Positions 42,785 to 51,697 of a stretch of DNA of 64,000 nt are shown here, piece by piece. The notes beneath the pieces are model-generated. The model did not search any database. It saw only the letters and a program-made list of their open reading frames with translations, and was not told the origin of the DNA. This DNA comes from Bacillota bacterium (lineage in GTDB: Bacteria; Bacillota; Clostridia; Christensenellales; UMGS416): assembly GCA_023435705.1 (NCBI GenBank), contig JAEYRH010000006.1, forward strand, positions 62,001-126,000, given 5' to 3'. Each line of letters starts with the position of its first letter. The first letter of the stretch is position 1. Both the position numbers and the translations under genes were made by a program.

Positions 42785-43672
42785 ATGTTCGGATACCTCC
42801 TGCCGGACAAATCGGAGCTGAAGGTGAAAGAGTTCGCGCAGTTTCGCGCGGCTTATTGCGGCGTATGCCGCGCCATCAAGCTGGGGTATGGCGAGCTGCC
42901 CCGCTTTGCGGTCAGTTACGACGCGGCGGTGCTGGCGGTGTTGCTTGTTGGCTGCGAAGGCCACGAGCCGGTTGCCAGAAAGCGCATCTGCGCGTTGAAC
43001 CCGGTGAGGGGGAAACCGGTTTATGAAGGCCATGAAGCCTTTGCTTATGTCGCTGCTGTGAGTGTAATGCTGGCCTGGGGCCGTTTGAAAGATGCCTGGG
43101 CCGATGAACGCAACCTGCTGGCGCTGCCGGCAATGGCAGCCCTTTCGAGAGCCAACCGTAGAGCTTGTGCCCGTTACCCTGTGGTGGCGGAGCAGATCGG
43201 TCAGGCGCTCAAAGACCTGGCCACGCTGGAGCAAGCCCGATGCGCCGAGATCGACCGCACAGCTGACGCAATGGGCAACCTCATGAGCGCCGTGATGACC
43301 TCCGGACCGGTGACCGACCCTGCAGCCAAGGTGCTGTTGCGCTCTGTGGGTTACCATCTGGGCCGCTGGATTTATCTGATCGACGCGTTGGACGACTTAA
43401 AGAAGGACCGCAAGTCCGGCGCCTACAACCCGATCCTTGTCATGGGCGCTGCGGATCAGGACGTGGAGTTGGTCCAAAACACCTGCCTGTACGCCGCGTC
43501 GCAGGCTGCGGCGGTGTTTGATTTGATGGAGTTTGAGTGGGGCAGGCCGGTGATTGAAAATGTGATGTATTCCGGTATGCCCAGAATATATAACCGAGTG
43601 ACCAACAAGGAGAGCAAGGGGAATGACCGATCCGTGGAAGGTGCTGGGCGTCAAGAACAGCTCAAGCCCTGA
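42785..43672 (+). CDS. DUF5685 family protein
   Basis: A 295-residue helical protein. It starts MFGYLLPDKSELKVKEF and has CGVC (C35, C38), a possible metal site. DALDDLKKDRKSGAYNPIL resembles the second aspartate-rich region of trans-prenyl synthases (DDLxKD), but no first DDxxD motif is seen. It overlaps the J-domain gene by 50 bases, so the two are translated together. Function unknown; the prenyl-synthase-like fold is a family-level suggestion. Confidence 0.72.
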   Translation: MFGYLLPDKSELKVKEFAQFRAAYCGVCRAIKLGYGELPRFAVSYDAAVLAVLLVGCEGHEPVARKRICALNPVRGKPVYEGHEAFAYVAAVSVMLAWGRLKDAWADERNLLALPAMAALSRANRRACARYPVVAEQIGQALKDLATLEQARCAEIDRTADAMGNLMSAVMTSGPVTDPAAKVLLRSVGYHLGRWIYLIDALDDLKKDRKSGAYNPILVMGAADQDVELVQNTCLYAASQAAAVFDLMEFEWGRPVIENVMYSGMPRIYNRVTNKESKGNDRSVEGAGRQEQLKP

Positions 43673-44255
43673 GGAAGTCAAGAACGCTTATCGCGCACTG
43701 GTAAAGAAGTATCATCCTGACCGCTTTCAGGACCCGGCCGCGAAAGAGCTTGCCAACGAAAAGCTAAAAGTGATCAACCAGGCTTACGAGGCGATCACCG
43801 GCGGAAACGCTGGGTCGCAATCGCAGGCCGGCTCCGCCAATAGCAGCTATAATGACTATACAGCAAGCAGCGGCGGTTCGCAGGCATTTTATCAGGTGCG
43901 CGCGAACCTGCAGGCCCGCCGGGTGGACGATGCTGAGCGCATCCTGGATCAAATGACCGACCGCAACGCCGAGTGGCACTTCCTGCGCGGCGTATGCTAC
44001 CAGATGCGCGGTTGGTACGCAATGGCCCGCGAAAACATCGCCATGGCTGTCAATATGGAGCCGGCCAACATGGAGTATCGCACGGCGCTCAACCAGATGG
44101 ATGGCAGCGGCATGGCCTACCAGCAAAATACCACGCCCTTCGGCCAGGGTCGGGGCATGGCCGGTGGAGCGAGCGCCTGTGATATCTGCTCGTGTATGAT
44201 CTGCTCGGACTGTTGCTGTGAGAGCATGGGTGGAGATTGTATCCCTTGCTGTTAG
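43623..44255 (+). CDS. J-domain protein with TPR-like segment and cysteine-rich tail
   Basis: A 210-residue protein: J domain (1-60; DPWKVLGVKNSSSPEEVKNA, HPD at 31-33), a flexible S/G/Q-rich linker (65-92), one TPR-like pair (93-160: RRVDDAERILDQM, WYAMARENIAMAV), and a tail with ten or more cysteines in the last 27 residues (CDICSCMICSDCCCES). J domains stimulate DnaK; the tail may bind metal. AAGGAG precedes the ATG, which lies inside the DUF5685 gene. In Clostridia this pair often recurs, suggesting a shared role. Confidence 0.85.
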   Translation: MTDPWKVLGVKNSSSPEEVKNAYRALVKKYHPDRFQDPAAKELANEKLKVINQAYEAITGGNAGSQSQAGSANSSYNDYTASSGGSQAFYQVRANLQARRVDDAERILDQMTDRNAEWHFLRGVCYQMRGWYAMARENIAMAVNMEPANMEYRTALNQMDGSGMAYQQNTTPFGQGRGMAGGASACDICSCMICSDCCCESMGGDCIPCC

Positions 44256-44310
44256 CTTAGAAGTTTTAAGTGATGCTATCAGTTGATATTGTTGCCCCAT
44301 AATGCCCTTG

Positions 44311-44500
44311 CTACTTTTGTCGGTCAAAAGTAGCCAAAACCCCCGGGGGGAGCAAGTTTCTGAGACCTCACCTCAAAGCCCTGCGGGGCGGGCCGAGGAC
44401 AACTCGTCGGGCTTTGCCCTCCTCAAATAGTCCCTCGGCCTATTCGCCCCCTCCGGTCTTCTCGGCTGAGGGGAAACTTGCAAGCCCCCGGCCCCCCAAA
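44311..44500. repeat. Long nested palindromic intergenic element
   Basis: A 23-base hairpin (CTACTTTTG/CAAAAGTAG, 44311-44333) is followed by a long stem: GGAGCAAGTTTC (44349-44360) pairs with GAAACTTGC and downstream C-rich sequence (44473-44489), enclosing GGCCGAGGAC/GTCCCTCGGCC (44391-44400 and 44430-44440). No open frame. It looks like a dispersed repeat unit rather than a simple terminator. Confidence 0.6.
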
Positions 44501-44535
44501 AGGAACGTAGAAAACCAAACGACAGAGAGCTTTGA

Positions 44536-45087
44536 ATGGAAAAACAGCAGATGTCGCCCACAAGAAGAATCGCTTATGCCGGTGTAATCACCGCGCTGTC
44601 GGTGGTTCTGCTCTACTTGCTGCAAGTGCTGCCCACGCTGCGAGCCGCGATGTTGTTCGTGCTGGCATTACTGCCCGGTGTGCTGGCATATGAGAGACGC
44701 TTTGTGGAGGGTCTGCTGAGCTTCGTTGCGGCGGCGCTGCTCTCGCTGCTTCTTGTGCCGTTGAGCGGGCCGTGGCTCATGTATGTGGGCTTTTTCGGCT
44801 GGTATGGCGCGGTGCGCGAGATGATCGTGACGCGATTGGGGAAAGCCGCTTCCTGGGCTGCGCTGGCAGTGATGTTCAATGTCGCTTTTTTCGTGCTGTA
44901 TTTCCTGTTCCAAACGTTGCTGTTGCAGAATTTTTTCCCGCCAGCCTGGCTTGGCGGCGTGCCGCTGCTCGTATACCTGATCCCGGCGGCGGAGATTGGA
45001 TTCGTAATCTTTGAGGTGTTGTTTGGCATGTGCCGGGCTTACTACATTGCCCGGCTTCGAAAGGTCCTGATTGGCCGCATGGGCTAG
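44536..45087 (+). CDS. Predicted membrane protein of unknown function
   Basis: A 183-residue protein with about five hydrophobic helices (roughly 14-35, 38-50, 58-90, 105-135, 140-170). The helical pattern (RIAYAGVITALSVVLLYL at the start) recalls the S component of ECF vitamin transporters, but no motif confirms it. Follows the palindromic element; weak GAGAG ribosome site. I do not recognise the family with confidence. Confidence 0.6.
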   Translation: MEKQQMSPTRRIAYAGVITALSVVLLYLLQVLPTLRAAMLFVLALLPGVLAYERRFVEGLLSFVAAALLSLLLVPLSGPWLMYVGFFGWYGAVREMIVTRLGKAASWAALAVMFNVAFFVLYFLFQTLLLQNFFPPAWLGGVPLLVYLIPAAEIGFVIFEVLFGMCRAYYIARLRKVLIGRMG

Positions 45088-45181
45088 CCGTCTCTTGTCT
45101 TTTCCATATCATGAACTTATGATACAATTCTTTCCGCACACTGTTGTTGTATAAATCTTGTGAATGCACGGGGTTTCCACC

Positions 45182-46336
45182 ATGACCGAGCGCCGTTACG
45201 ACATCGACTGGCTGCGCATCTTTGGCATCGCCATGCTATTTCCTTTTCATGCCGCCCGTGTGTTTGATGTGTTCGAGCCAAACTATGTAAAAAACGCCAT
45301 TTGGCAATTGATGGACCAGGCCAGCACCACACCGGGGTTCAGCTGGCCGCTGAGCCTGTTCATCTTCTTTACAGCTTACTGGTTCATGCCGCTGCTGTTT
45401 TGGCTGGCCGGGTCTTCCAGCTGGTATGCTCTGCAAAAGAGGGATGGCGGCCAATACGCGCGGGAGCGGGTTGCCCGGCTTTTGGTTCCTTTCCTGTTTG
45501 GGCTGGTTGTGATCGTGCCTCCGCAGGGTTATATGGCCAGGCTCATGCAGGGGTATCAAGGTGGCTATCTGAATTATTTGCTGGGTTACTTCACCGATTT
45601 CAGTGACCTTTCCGGTTATTATGGCACCTTCACGCCTGCGCATCTGTGGTTCATCCTTTATCTGTTTGTTATTTCGCTCTGTGTGCTTCCTCTGATGCTG
45701 GCGATCCGCAAACGGGTGTTGGCGGCCAATGATGGCGGGAAGCCTTTCTGGCTTGCCCGACAGATGGAGAAACCGGCGGTTTTCCTTGCCCTGCTGCCGG
45801 TATTGCTCACCATCACGGAGGCTCTGCCCGATATCGGCGGCAAAAACCCATTCTACTACGCGGCGCTGTTCCTGATCGGTTATCTGGCCGCTTGCAGCAA
45901 GAGTGTGCTGGCCATGCTCAACAGGCTCCGGTTTCCGGCGCTGCTGACACTACCTGCGGTGCTGGCACTCTTGACGTTGATGCAGTTCCAGTGGGGCTTC
46001 GGCAACCATCCTGATCTTTCTGTGCCGCAGGCTGCAATGGCGATCACCCGCAATTTGGCGCTGATCTTAACAATGACGGTGTTGCTGGGATACGGCAACA
46101 GACTCTTGAACAAAAACACAAAGACGCTGACTTATCTCAGCCGGGCAGCGTTCCCGGTTTATATCCTGCACCAGACGGTGATGATGGTGGCTGCCTTTTT
46201 CGTCGTGCAGTGGGCGCTGCCTGTTTGGGGAAAATTTTCTCTGATCATTGTGCTGTCGTTTGCCGCAACATTGGCGCTGTATGAGCTGGTTGTGCGCCGG
46301 GTTGGATTTTTGAAGGCGCTGTTCGGCTTGAAATAG
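45182..46336 (+). CDS. Acyltransferase 3 (OafA-like) membrane protein
   Basis: A 384-residue membrane acyltransferase with about 10 helices. Starts ERRYDIDWLRIFGIAMLFPFHAARVF with the family's conserved His (FHA); contains TPAHLWFILYLFVI and the late LSRAAFPVYILHQTVM segment. Such proteins O-acetylate surface sugars or lipids. The ATG at 45182 gives the family start; an extended -10 (TGATACAAT, 45120-45128) lies upstream. Confidence 0.87.
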   Translation: MTERRYDIDWLRIFGIAMLFPFHAARVFDVFEPNYVKNAIWQLMDQASTTPGFSWPLSLFIFFTAYWFMPLLFWLAGSSSWYALQKRDGGQYARERVARLLVPFLFGLVVIVPPQGYMARLMQGYQGGYLNYLLGYFTDFSDLSGYYGTFTPAHLWFILYLFVISLCVLPLMLAIRKRVLAANDGGKPFWLARQMEKPAVFLALLPVLLTITEALPDIGGKNPFYYAALFLIGYLAACSKSVLAMLNRLRFPALLTLPAVLALLTLMQFQWGFGNHPDLSVPQAAMAITRNLALILTMTVLLGYGNRLLNKNTKTLTYLSRAAFPVYILHQTVMMVAAFFVVQWALPVWGKFSLIIVLSFAATLALYELVVRRVGFLKALFGLK

Positions 46337-46432
46337 GATTCTTAAGCTAGCTTTTAGATTGTTTTTACACATTTTTATATCAATTTCGTTTACAATGGAA
46401 GATGCGAACAGGCAGAAACGAGTGGTGGTAAT

Positions 46433-47146
46433 TTGAACGGCACAATACTGATTGCGGACGATGAGGTTCAGATCGCCGAACTCATCGAGCTTTATCTGGA
46501 AAAGGATGGCGTGCGCGTGATCAAGGCAGCCGACGGCATTGACGCGTGGAACAAGCTGGAGCAGAACCCTGTGGACCTGGCTATTCTGGATATCATGATG
46601 CCCGGAATGGATGGTTACCAGCTGGTTCGCAAGATCCGGAGCAAATACGCGATCCCTGTGATCATGCTCTCGGCAAAGACTGAGGACCGAGATAAGATCC
46701 TTGGCCTGGATCTGGGCGCCGATGACTATATCGCCAAGCCCTTCAACCCGCTGGAGGTGGTTGCCCGTGTGCAGGCGCAGCTGCGGCGATTTTATAAACT
46801 GAACCCGCAGGCAGGCGCTGGCGAAATGCAAACGGTGCTGCAGGCCGGTGACATTACGCTGGACGAAGCCGGAGGAGTGGTTACCAAGAGGGGTTTGCCA
46901 CTGGCGCTCACGCAAACCGAATTCCGCATGTTGGGTTATCTCATGCGCAACGCTGACCGTGTCGTGACCAAGAAACAGATCTTTGAAAACGTGTGGGAAG
47001 CCGAGTGGTTTTCCGACGACGGCACTGTGATGGTACACATCAGCAACTTGCGTGACAAGATAGAGGATGACAGCCGCAACCCTCAGTATCTCAAAACAAT
47101 CCGCGGCCTTGGCTATCGGTTTGAAAAGCACCCCAGGAGCGAGTGA
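46433..47146 (+). CDS. OmpR/PhoB-type response regulator
   Basis: A 237-residue two-domain regulator. Receiver (1-120): ILIADDE, phospho-acceptor D53 (LAILDIMMPG), switch Ser (IMLSAK), Lys in AKPFNPLEVVARV. C-terminal winged helix (140-235) with FRMLGYLMRNADRVVTKKQIFENVW and TIRGLGYRF. The TTG start is used (TTGAACGGC); the stop is one base before the kinase start. The stimulus is unknown. Confidence 0.95.
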   Translation: MNGTILIADDEVQIAELIELYLEKDGVRVIKAADGIDAWNKLEQNPVDLAILDIMMPGMDGYQLVRKIRSKYAIPVIMLSAKTEDRDKILGLDLGADDYIAKPFNPLEVVARVQAQLRRFYKLNPQAGAGEMQTVLQAGDITLDEAGGVVTKRGLPLALTQTEFRMLGYLMRNADRVVTKKQIFENVWEAEWFSDDGTVMVHISNLRDKIEDDSRNPQYLKTIRGLGYRFEKHPRSE

Positions 47147-47147
47147 G

Positions 47148-48602
47148 TTGGGCAAGCTGTTTGGCAATCGCAATACCAGCCTGACCGCCACGATCACGCG
47201 GTACTACATGTCGTTCTTCCTTTTGGTGCCTCTGTTGGTGATGATCTCCTCCAGTATGGCACAGGCCATTTCGGTGGCCTTTATGGGCAGCGCAGAGGGG
47301 ATGGACCTGGTTGCCGCTGCAATCGTTCGGTCTGATTATCAGAATATTGACAGTATCGCCGTGCAGCGGGCCGGTGGCTGGGTGGAAATCCTGCGGGATA
47401 ACAAGGTCGTTTATGTGCTGGGCAACAAGCAGGATCAAAAGCAGGAATACACCGACGAAGAACTGCGCACGCTCACCAGCCGGTATGGCAAACGCCTGGT
47501 CACCAGCTTTGCCGACGAGGAGTTTTACTACTCCACAGCAATGTTCGTCGGTGATGATAAAAACGAATACATGTGCGTGGTGAAGATCCCGGTCGGCAAT
47601 CTGGAAAGCAACCTGAGCAGCGTTTTCAACGTGATAAACCCGGAAATGCGCGCAATCCGCACGATGATCCTGAGCGTGCTTCTCATGGTTTTTATTTTCT
47701 GCGTGTTGTTTCTGTTTTCGATCAAAGCCTATGGGCGCATCACTGCTTTGAAGATCACCGGACCGCTTGAAGCCATCCGCGACGGCCTGGCCAGCGTCAC
47801 TGCCGGCAACCTCAATACCAGGATGGATTTTGAAGCTGAACGGGAGTTTGCCCAGATCCGGGACGCGTTCAACTATATGACCGGCCGCCTGCAGAGCACC
47901 GAACATGACAAGCACGAGATGGAGGAAAACCGCAAACGCATGATCATGGGCATCTCCCATGATTTGAAAACGCCGATTACCACAATCTACGGTTATGCCA
48001 AAGCACTGAGTGACGGCATGGTGGAGGATCCGGAGAAACAACAGAAGCATCTGCTCTACATTCGTGACAAGGCCATGGCGATGAGCAGAATGATCGACGA
48101 CCTCTTCCAATATTCCTCGATGGAAGGCAGTGAGTACAAGCTCAACCGCAAGCAGGAGGATTTTGCCGAATTCCTACGGGAGCTCGTAGCAGAAAACTAC
48201 ATCGAGGTAGAAAACAGGGGCTTTGCCCTGGAGTGTGACATCCCTGAAGAGGCTGTGACGGCCTGCTTTGACCGGGATGAGCTTTGGCGTGCGCTCTCCA
48301 ACATCATCGCCAACGTATTGAAATACAACCCCGCCGGCACCACACTCATTGTGACGCTTTCCACCGAGCCGGGGTTGCTGCGCCTGCACATCGGCGACAA
48401 TGGCGTGGGTATCGCAGACCACTTGAAGCCTGCCATCTTTGAGGAGTTCGTGCGGGGCGACGCAGCCCGGCCCAGTGATGGCGGCAGCGGGCTGGGTCTG
48501 GCCATTGCCCGCCGCATCATCGGCATGCATGGGGGCGCGATCAGCCTTTCCAGCGAGCAGGGGAAGGGGTCCATGTTTGTAATCACGCTGCCGAGGGAGT
48601 AG
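47148..48602 (+). CDS. Membrane sensor histidine kinase
   Basis: A 484-residue kinase: helix 1 (about 20-42), external sensor (43-168, no recognised domain), helix 2 (about 170-192), HAMP (about 200-250), HisKA with H271 (GISHDLKTPITTIYG), HATPase_c (NVLKYNP, DNGVGIADH, GGSGLGLAIA). TTG start with CAGGAG 8 bases upstream. It pairs with the preceding regulator. Confidence 0.93.
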   Translation: MGKLFGNRNTSLTATITRYYMSFFLLVPLLVMISSSMAQAISVAFMGSAEGMDLVAAAIVRSDYQNIDSIAVQRAGGWVEILRDNKVVYVLGNKQDQKQEYTDEELRTLTSRYGKRLVTSFADEEFYYSTAMFVGDDKNEYMCVVKIPVGNLESNLSSVFNVINPEMRAIRTMILSVLLMVFIFCVLFLFSIKAYGRITALKITGPLEAIRDGLASVTAGNLNTRMDFEAEREFAQIRDAFNYMTGRLQSTEHDKHEMEENRKRMIMGISHDLKTPITTIYGYAKALSDGMVEDPEKQQKHLLYIRDKAMAMSRMIDDLFQYSSMEGSEYKLNRKQEDFAEFLRELVAENYIEVENRGFALECDIPEEAVTACFDRDELWRALSNIIANVLKYNPAGTTLIVTLSTEPGLLRLHIGDNGVGIADHLKPAIFEEFVRGDAARPSDGGSGLGLAIARRIIGMHGGAISLSSEQGKGSMFVITLPRE

Positions 48603-48698
48603 TCAGGATTCGGTCATGCATATGATCACCTGTCTTGCGTTGTGTGTTATAATCTTACCATAAATGCCCATTTTTGGCATGATGAAAGGGTGTGCCCC

Positions 48699-49430
48699 AT
48701 GAAGCTCACTGTGCTAGGTAAATACGGCCCCTGGCCAAAGGCCGGCTCGGCTTGCTCCGGATACCTGCTGGAAGCTGGCGGCAAAAGGCTTTTGCTGGAC
48801 TGCGGCTGCGGCATTTTGGGCAAGCTGCAACAGCACTGCGCGATCCCAGAGCTAGACGGTGTGGTGCTTTCTCATCTGCACAGTGACCACATGGGCGACA
48901 TGATGGTGCTGCGCTACGCGATGCCGTATTTCCTGGGCAAGGGCTTGATGAAAGGGCCGCTGCCGGTTTTGCTGCCGGAGGGCCCGCAGGCTGTGGCAGA
49001 CACCATCCTGAACGAACCCGGCTTCGCGGCGCAGGTTGTACGGAGCGGTGACCGGCTAAACTTTCTGGGGCTGGACCTGAGCTTCTTCGCGACCCGGCAC
49101 CCGGTGCCCTGCAACGCGGTGAAGGTATGTCACGACGGGAAGATGCTGGTTTTCTCCGGCGACCTCAACACCACGCCGGGGTTTGCCGGGTTTGCGGCGG
49201 GAGCAGATCTGCTTTTGATTGACGGCTGCTTCCCCCATGCAGAGTGGGCAGAGGAGAAACCTCACCTCTCTGCCAGGCTAGCCGCACAGGTGGGCGCAGA
49301 TGCCGGCGCCAAACGGGTGGTGATCACACATTTCCGGCCTGAGGATGACGAGGCCCTGCTCCTGGCCGAAGCGCGGCAGGCATGCTCCTGGGCGGAAACG
49401 GCCCAGGAAGGCGTCTGCTACGAGCTCTGA
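48699..49430 (+). CDS. MBL-fold metallo-hydrolase (RNase Z-like fold)
   Basis: A 243-residue metallo-beta-lactamase-fold protein with the metal motif SHLHSDHMGD, distal ligands in TRHPVPCNAV, FSGDLN and ITHFRPED. The start KLTVLGKYGPWPKAGSACSGYLL resembles the YhfI type. Active-site residues are complete. Its stop overlaps the comEC start (TGATG). Substrate unknown; a tRNA 3'-processing enzyme or a cyclic-nucleotide phosphodiesterase are alternatives. Confidence 0.85.
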   Translation: MKLTVLGKYGPWPKAGSACSGYLLEAGGKRLLLDCGCGILGKLQQHCAIPELDGVVLSHLHSDHMGDMMVLRYAMPYFLGKGLMKGPLPVLLPEGPQAVADTILNEPGFAAQVVRSGDRLNFLGLDLSFFATRHPVPCNAVKVCHDGKMLVFSGDLNTTPGFAGFAAGADLLLIDGCFPHAEWAEEKPHLSARLAAQVGADAGAKRVVITHFRPEDDEALLLAEARQACSWAETAQEGVCYEL

Positions 49431-51697
49431 TGGAGCCCGCCACACCCCAATCGAGTTTTGAGGCGCTCCTCCCGCACCCACGGGTGTTGGTGGAGCGCCC
49501 TTTGTTTGCATTCGCGATTTATTTGTGCCTGGGCATCGCCAGTTGCACGGCGCTGCCTCTGTGGCTGGCCGTAGGGCTCATCGTTACCGCCGTGCTGGCG
49601 GTCACATGTCTTTTGATGCTACGCAGTCAGAAAAACATCCTGGTGCCGGCGATGGCATTGGCCTTTGCCGCCGGCTATACACTGGCAGCTGAGGCGATCC
49701 CCCCATGGGCGGATGATCCATGGTCGCCTGCCGGTCCGGTCAGATTGGAGGGCCGCATCGCGGAGGCTTACACAACCTCTGGAGGATATGCCGGTTATGT
49801 ACTGGAAAACGTGACCATAGGCGGAAACGCCATGGAAGGCCAGGTGGCAATCACCGTATTGCGCGGTGACGGCCGGGGCAGTGTAGGTGACCTTTTGAAT
49901 GCACCGGAGGCGGAGTTGGAGCGGCCCCAGCCAAGCCTGTATTATGGCGGATTCAATGCGCGGGGCTGGTATATGCGAAAGGGTGTGCGGTTCTCGGGTT
50001 TTGCGGCAACCGCGGGGTTCACAAGGGTGGATAGGCAGCCCTTGTTTCTTGACCTGCCCGCACAGGCAAGGCAATATGCAAAAGATACACTCAGCCGTTA
50101 TCTCGATTCCGACAGTGCGGCGCTGGTAAACGCCTTATTATCCGGTGACACCAGCGAGATCGATGGAGATACCCGCCGGGCATTCATGGATTTGGGCGTG
50201 GCACACCTGCTGGCTGTGTCCGGCCTCAATATTTCACTCACAGCCGGGGCCGCCTGGCTTTTGTGCCGCAAGCTCCGTTTGCCCATGCCGGTCTCGCTGG
50301 CGGCAAGCTTTCTGGTGATGGCTGCCTATGTGCTGTTCGCCGGGCCCACGCCCTCGGTGCTCCGCGCTGCGGCGATGTGGCTGGTGGGCATGGGCGCGTT
50401 GGTGACCGCGCGGCGTTATGATCCCTTGAGCTCGCTGGGTGCTGCGGCAATCTTGATTCTGGTGGTCAACCCCCTGGATCTGTATGATGCGGGGTTTCAG
50501 CTTTCCTTTGCGGCCACGGTGGCAATGTTCTTATGGCTGGCGCCGATGATGCGCCGAGTGCCGGAGAGAAAGTGGATGAAGCGCTTCACCGGTGCGGTGG
50601 CTGTGACTGTGTGCGTGACCATTGTGGCGCTGCCGGTGATCGTGGGCTACTTCAACAGCGTGTCGCTGCTTTCACCATTTGCCAACCTTGTGCTGGTGCC
50701 AACTTCCTTTGTGATGCAATTGGGTGGCATGGCATTGCTGGCAGTGAGCCCTTTTGCACCAGCAGCAGAGCTTCTGGGCCGTATTCTCGATGGCTACACT
50801 GGGTTTTACCTTCAGAATGTGAAGATACTCTCTTGGTCAGCCGCAACGCTGCCGGTGGCATCGCCGCCCGTTTGGCTGGCAGTTACCTTTGTGGTGCTGG
50901 TGCTGCTGGCCTCACCGTCAATCGCCCGGTTCCCCAAGCAAGGCAGAGGGCGGTTGGTGGTGTTCTCTGCCCTGGTGCTGGTGGGGGTTGTGATGCTGAG
51001 CCCATTATCCGCCCCGCTTGCCTCGTGGCGAGGCGACGCCGCTGTGGTCGCGGAGGGCCGCTCCTCACTTAGTGTGAGCTGGCAGCAGGGCGGTTCCCGT
51101 TACGCCGCCTGCTCTTCCGATTTCAATGGCTCGGCAGGATATCTCAACTGCCTTGGCGTAGGCAGCCTTAAGGGGCTCTATGTGCTGTCTGATGATCCGC
51201 CGGAGGATGAAGATTGGTTTGATAGTCTTGGCAACATCCAGGTGGAGAAGCTCTATGTGCCGGCCCGGTGGCTGAGCGACGCCGCCGCCCAGCAGTTTTT
51301 GTCACGGGCAAAGCTTCGGGGTATGGACCCCCTGGCGGCGGAGAGCGGCCCTGTCGCTTGTCTGGCCTTTGAGGATGGACTGGTTCTTTTGCTGCCAGCC
51401 GGTGGCGGAACGGCAGCCTTTTCCCCCGATGCTGCCACGGCCATTGGCGCCTCTGAGCGATTTGCAAGCGGCAGCACGCTTCTGCTCCTCGCCTCCAAGC
51501 CCGGCCGGCAAGCGGAGAGATTGCTGCAAGGCCCATGGCAAGGGGTGGTATTACCCGGTGAGATTGCGGCGGGGGCGCTTCCCCGGTATAATATCCAGGA
51601 GGCTGGAAGCCTCCAGATTGTGAATTGGGATGGCGCGATGGCGCTGATCCCGTGGATTGGCGGTTGGGCCGATGGGCTACAGGGAAATTTTCAATAG
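49430..51697 (+). CDS. comEC: ComEC/Rec2-type DNA uptake channel protein
   Basis: A 755-residue membrane protein: N-terminal helices, a ComEC OB-like domain (about 100-210), the Competence domain with GVAHLLAVSGLNISLTAG and FAGPTPSVLRAAAMWL, and a C-terminal domain (about 530-755) in the place of the usual MBL nuclease. There the strand motif (WRGDAAVVAEG) is present, but the SHxDxDH metal site is replaced by VLSDDPPEDED. The channel part should be intact. It overlaps holA by 26 bases; no comEA is in view. Confidence 0.88.
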   Translation: MEPATPQSSFEALLPHPRVLVERPLFAFAIYLCLGIASCTALPLWLAVGLIVTAVLAVTCLLMLRSQKNILVPAMALAFAAGYTLAAEAIPPWADDPWSPAGPVRLEGRIAEAYTTSGGYAGYVLENVTIGGNAMEGQVAITVLRGDGRGSVGDLLNAPEAELERPQPSLYYGGFNARGWYMRKGVRFSGFAATAGFTRVDRQPLFLDLPAQARQYAKDTLSRYLDSDSAALVNALLSGDTSEIDGDTRRAFMDLGVAHLLAVSGLNISLTAGAAWLLCRKLRLPMPVSLAASFLVMAAYVLFAGPTPSVLRAAAMWLVGMGALVTARRYDPLSSLGAAAILILVVNPLDLYDAGFQLSFAATVAMFLWLAPMMRRVPERKWMKRFTGAVAVTVCVTIVALPVIVGYFNSVSLLSPFANLVLVPTSFVMQLGGMALLAVSPFAPAAELLGRILDGYTGFYLQNVKILSWSAATLPVASPPVWLAVTFVVLVLLASPSIARFPKQGRGRLVVFSALVLVGVVMLSPLSAPLASWRGDAAVVAEGRSSLSVSWQQGGSRYAACSSDFNGSAGYLNCLGVGSLKGLYVLSDDPPEDEDWFDSLGNIQVEKLYVPARWLSDAAAQQFLSRAKLRGMDPLAAESGPVACLAFEDGLVLLLPAGGGTAAFSPDAATAIGASERFASGSTLLLLASKPGRQAERLLQGPWQGVVLPGEIAAGALPRYNIQEAGSLQIVNWDGAMALIPWIGGWADGLQGNFQ

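Noticed and set aside
49382..49430. Longer N-terminus for ComEC beginning inside the MBL gene
   Set aside because: The ATG at 49430 gives the common TGATG overlap; the earlier codon lies within the conserved end of the MBL protein and has no ribosome site.
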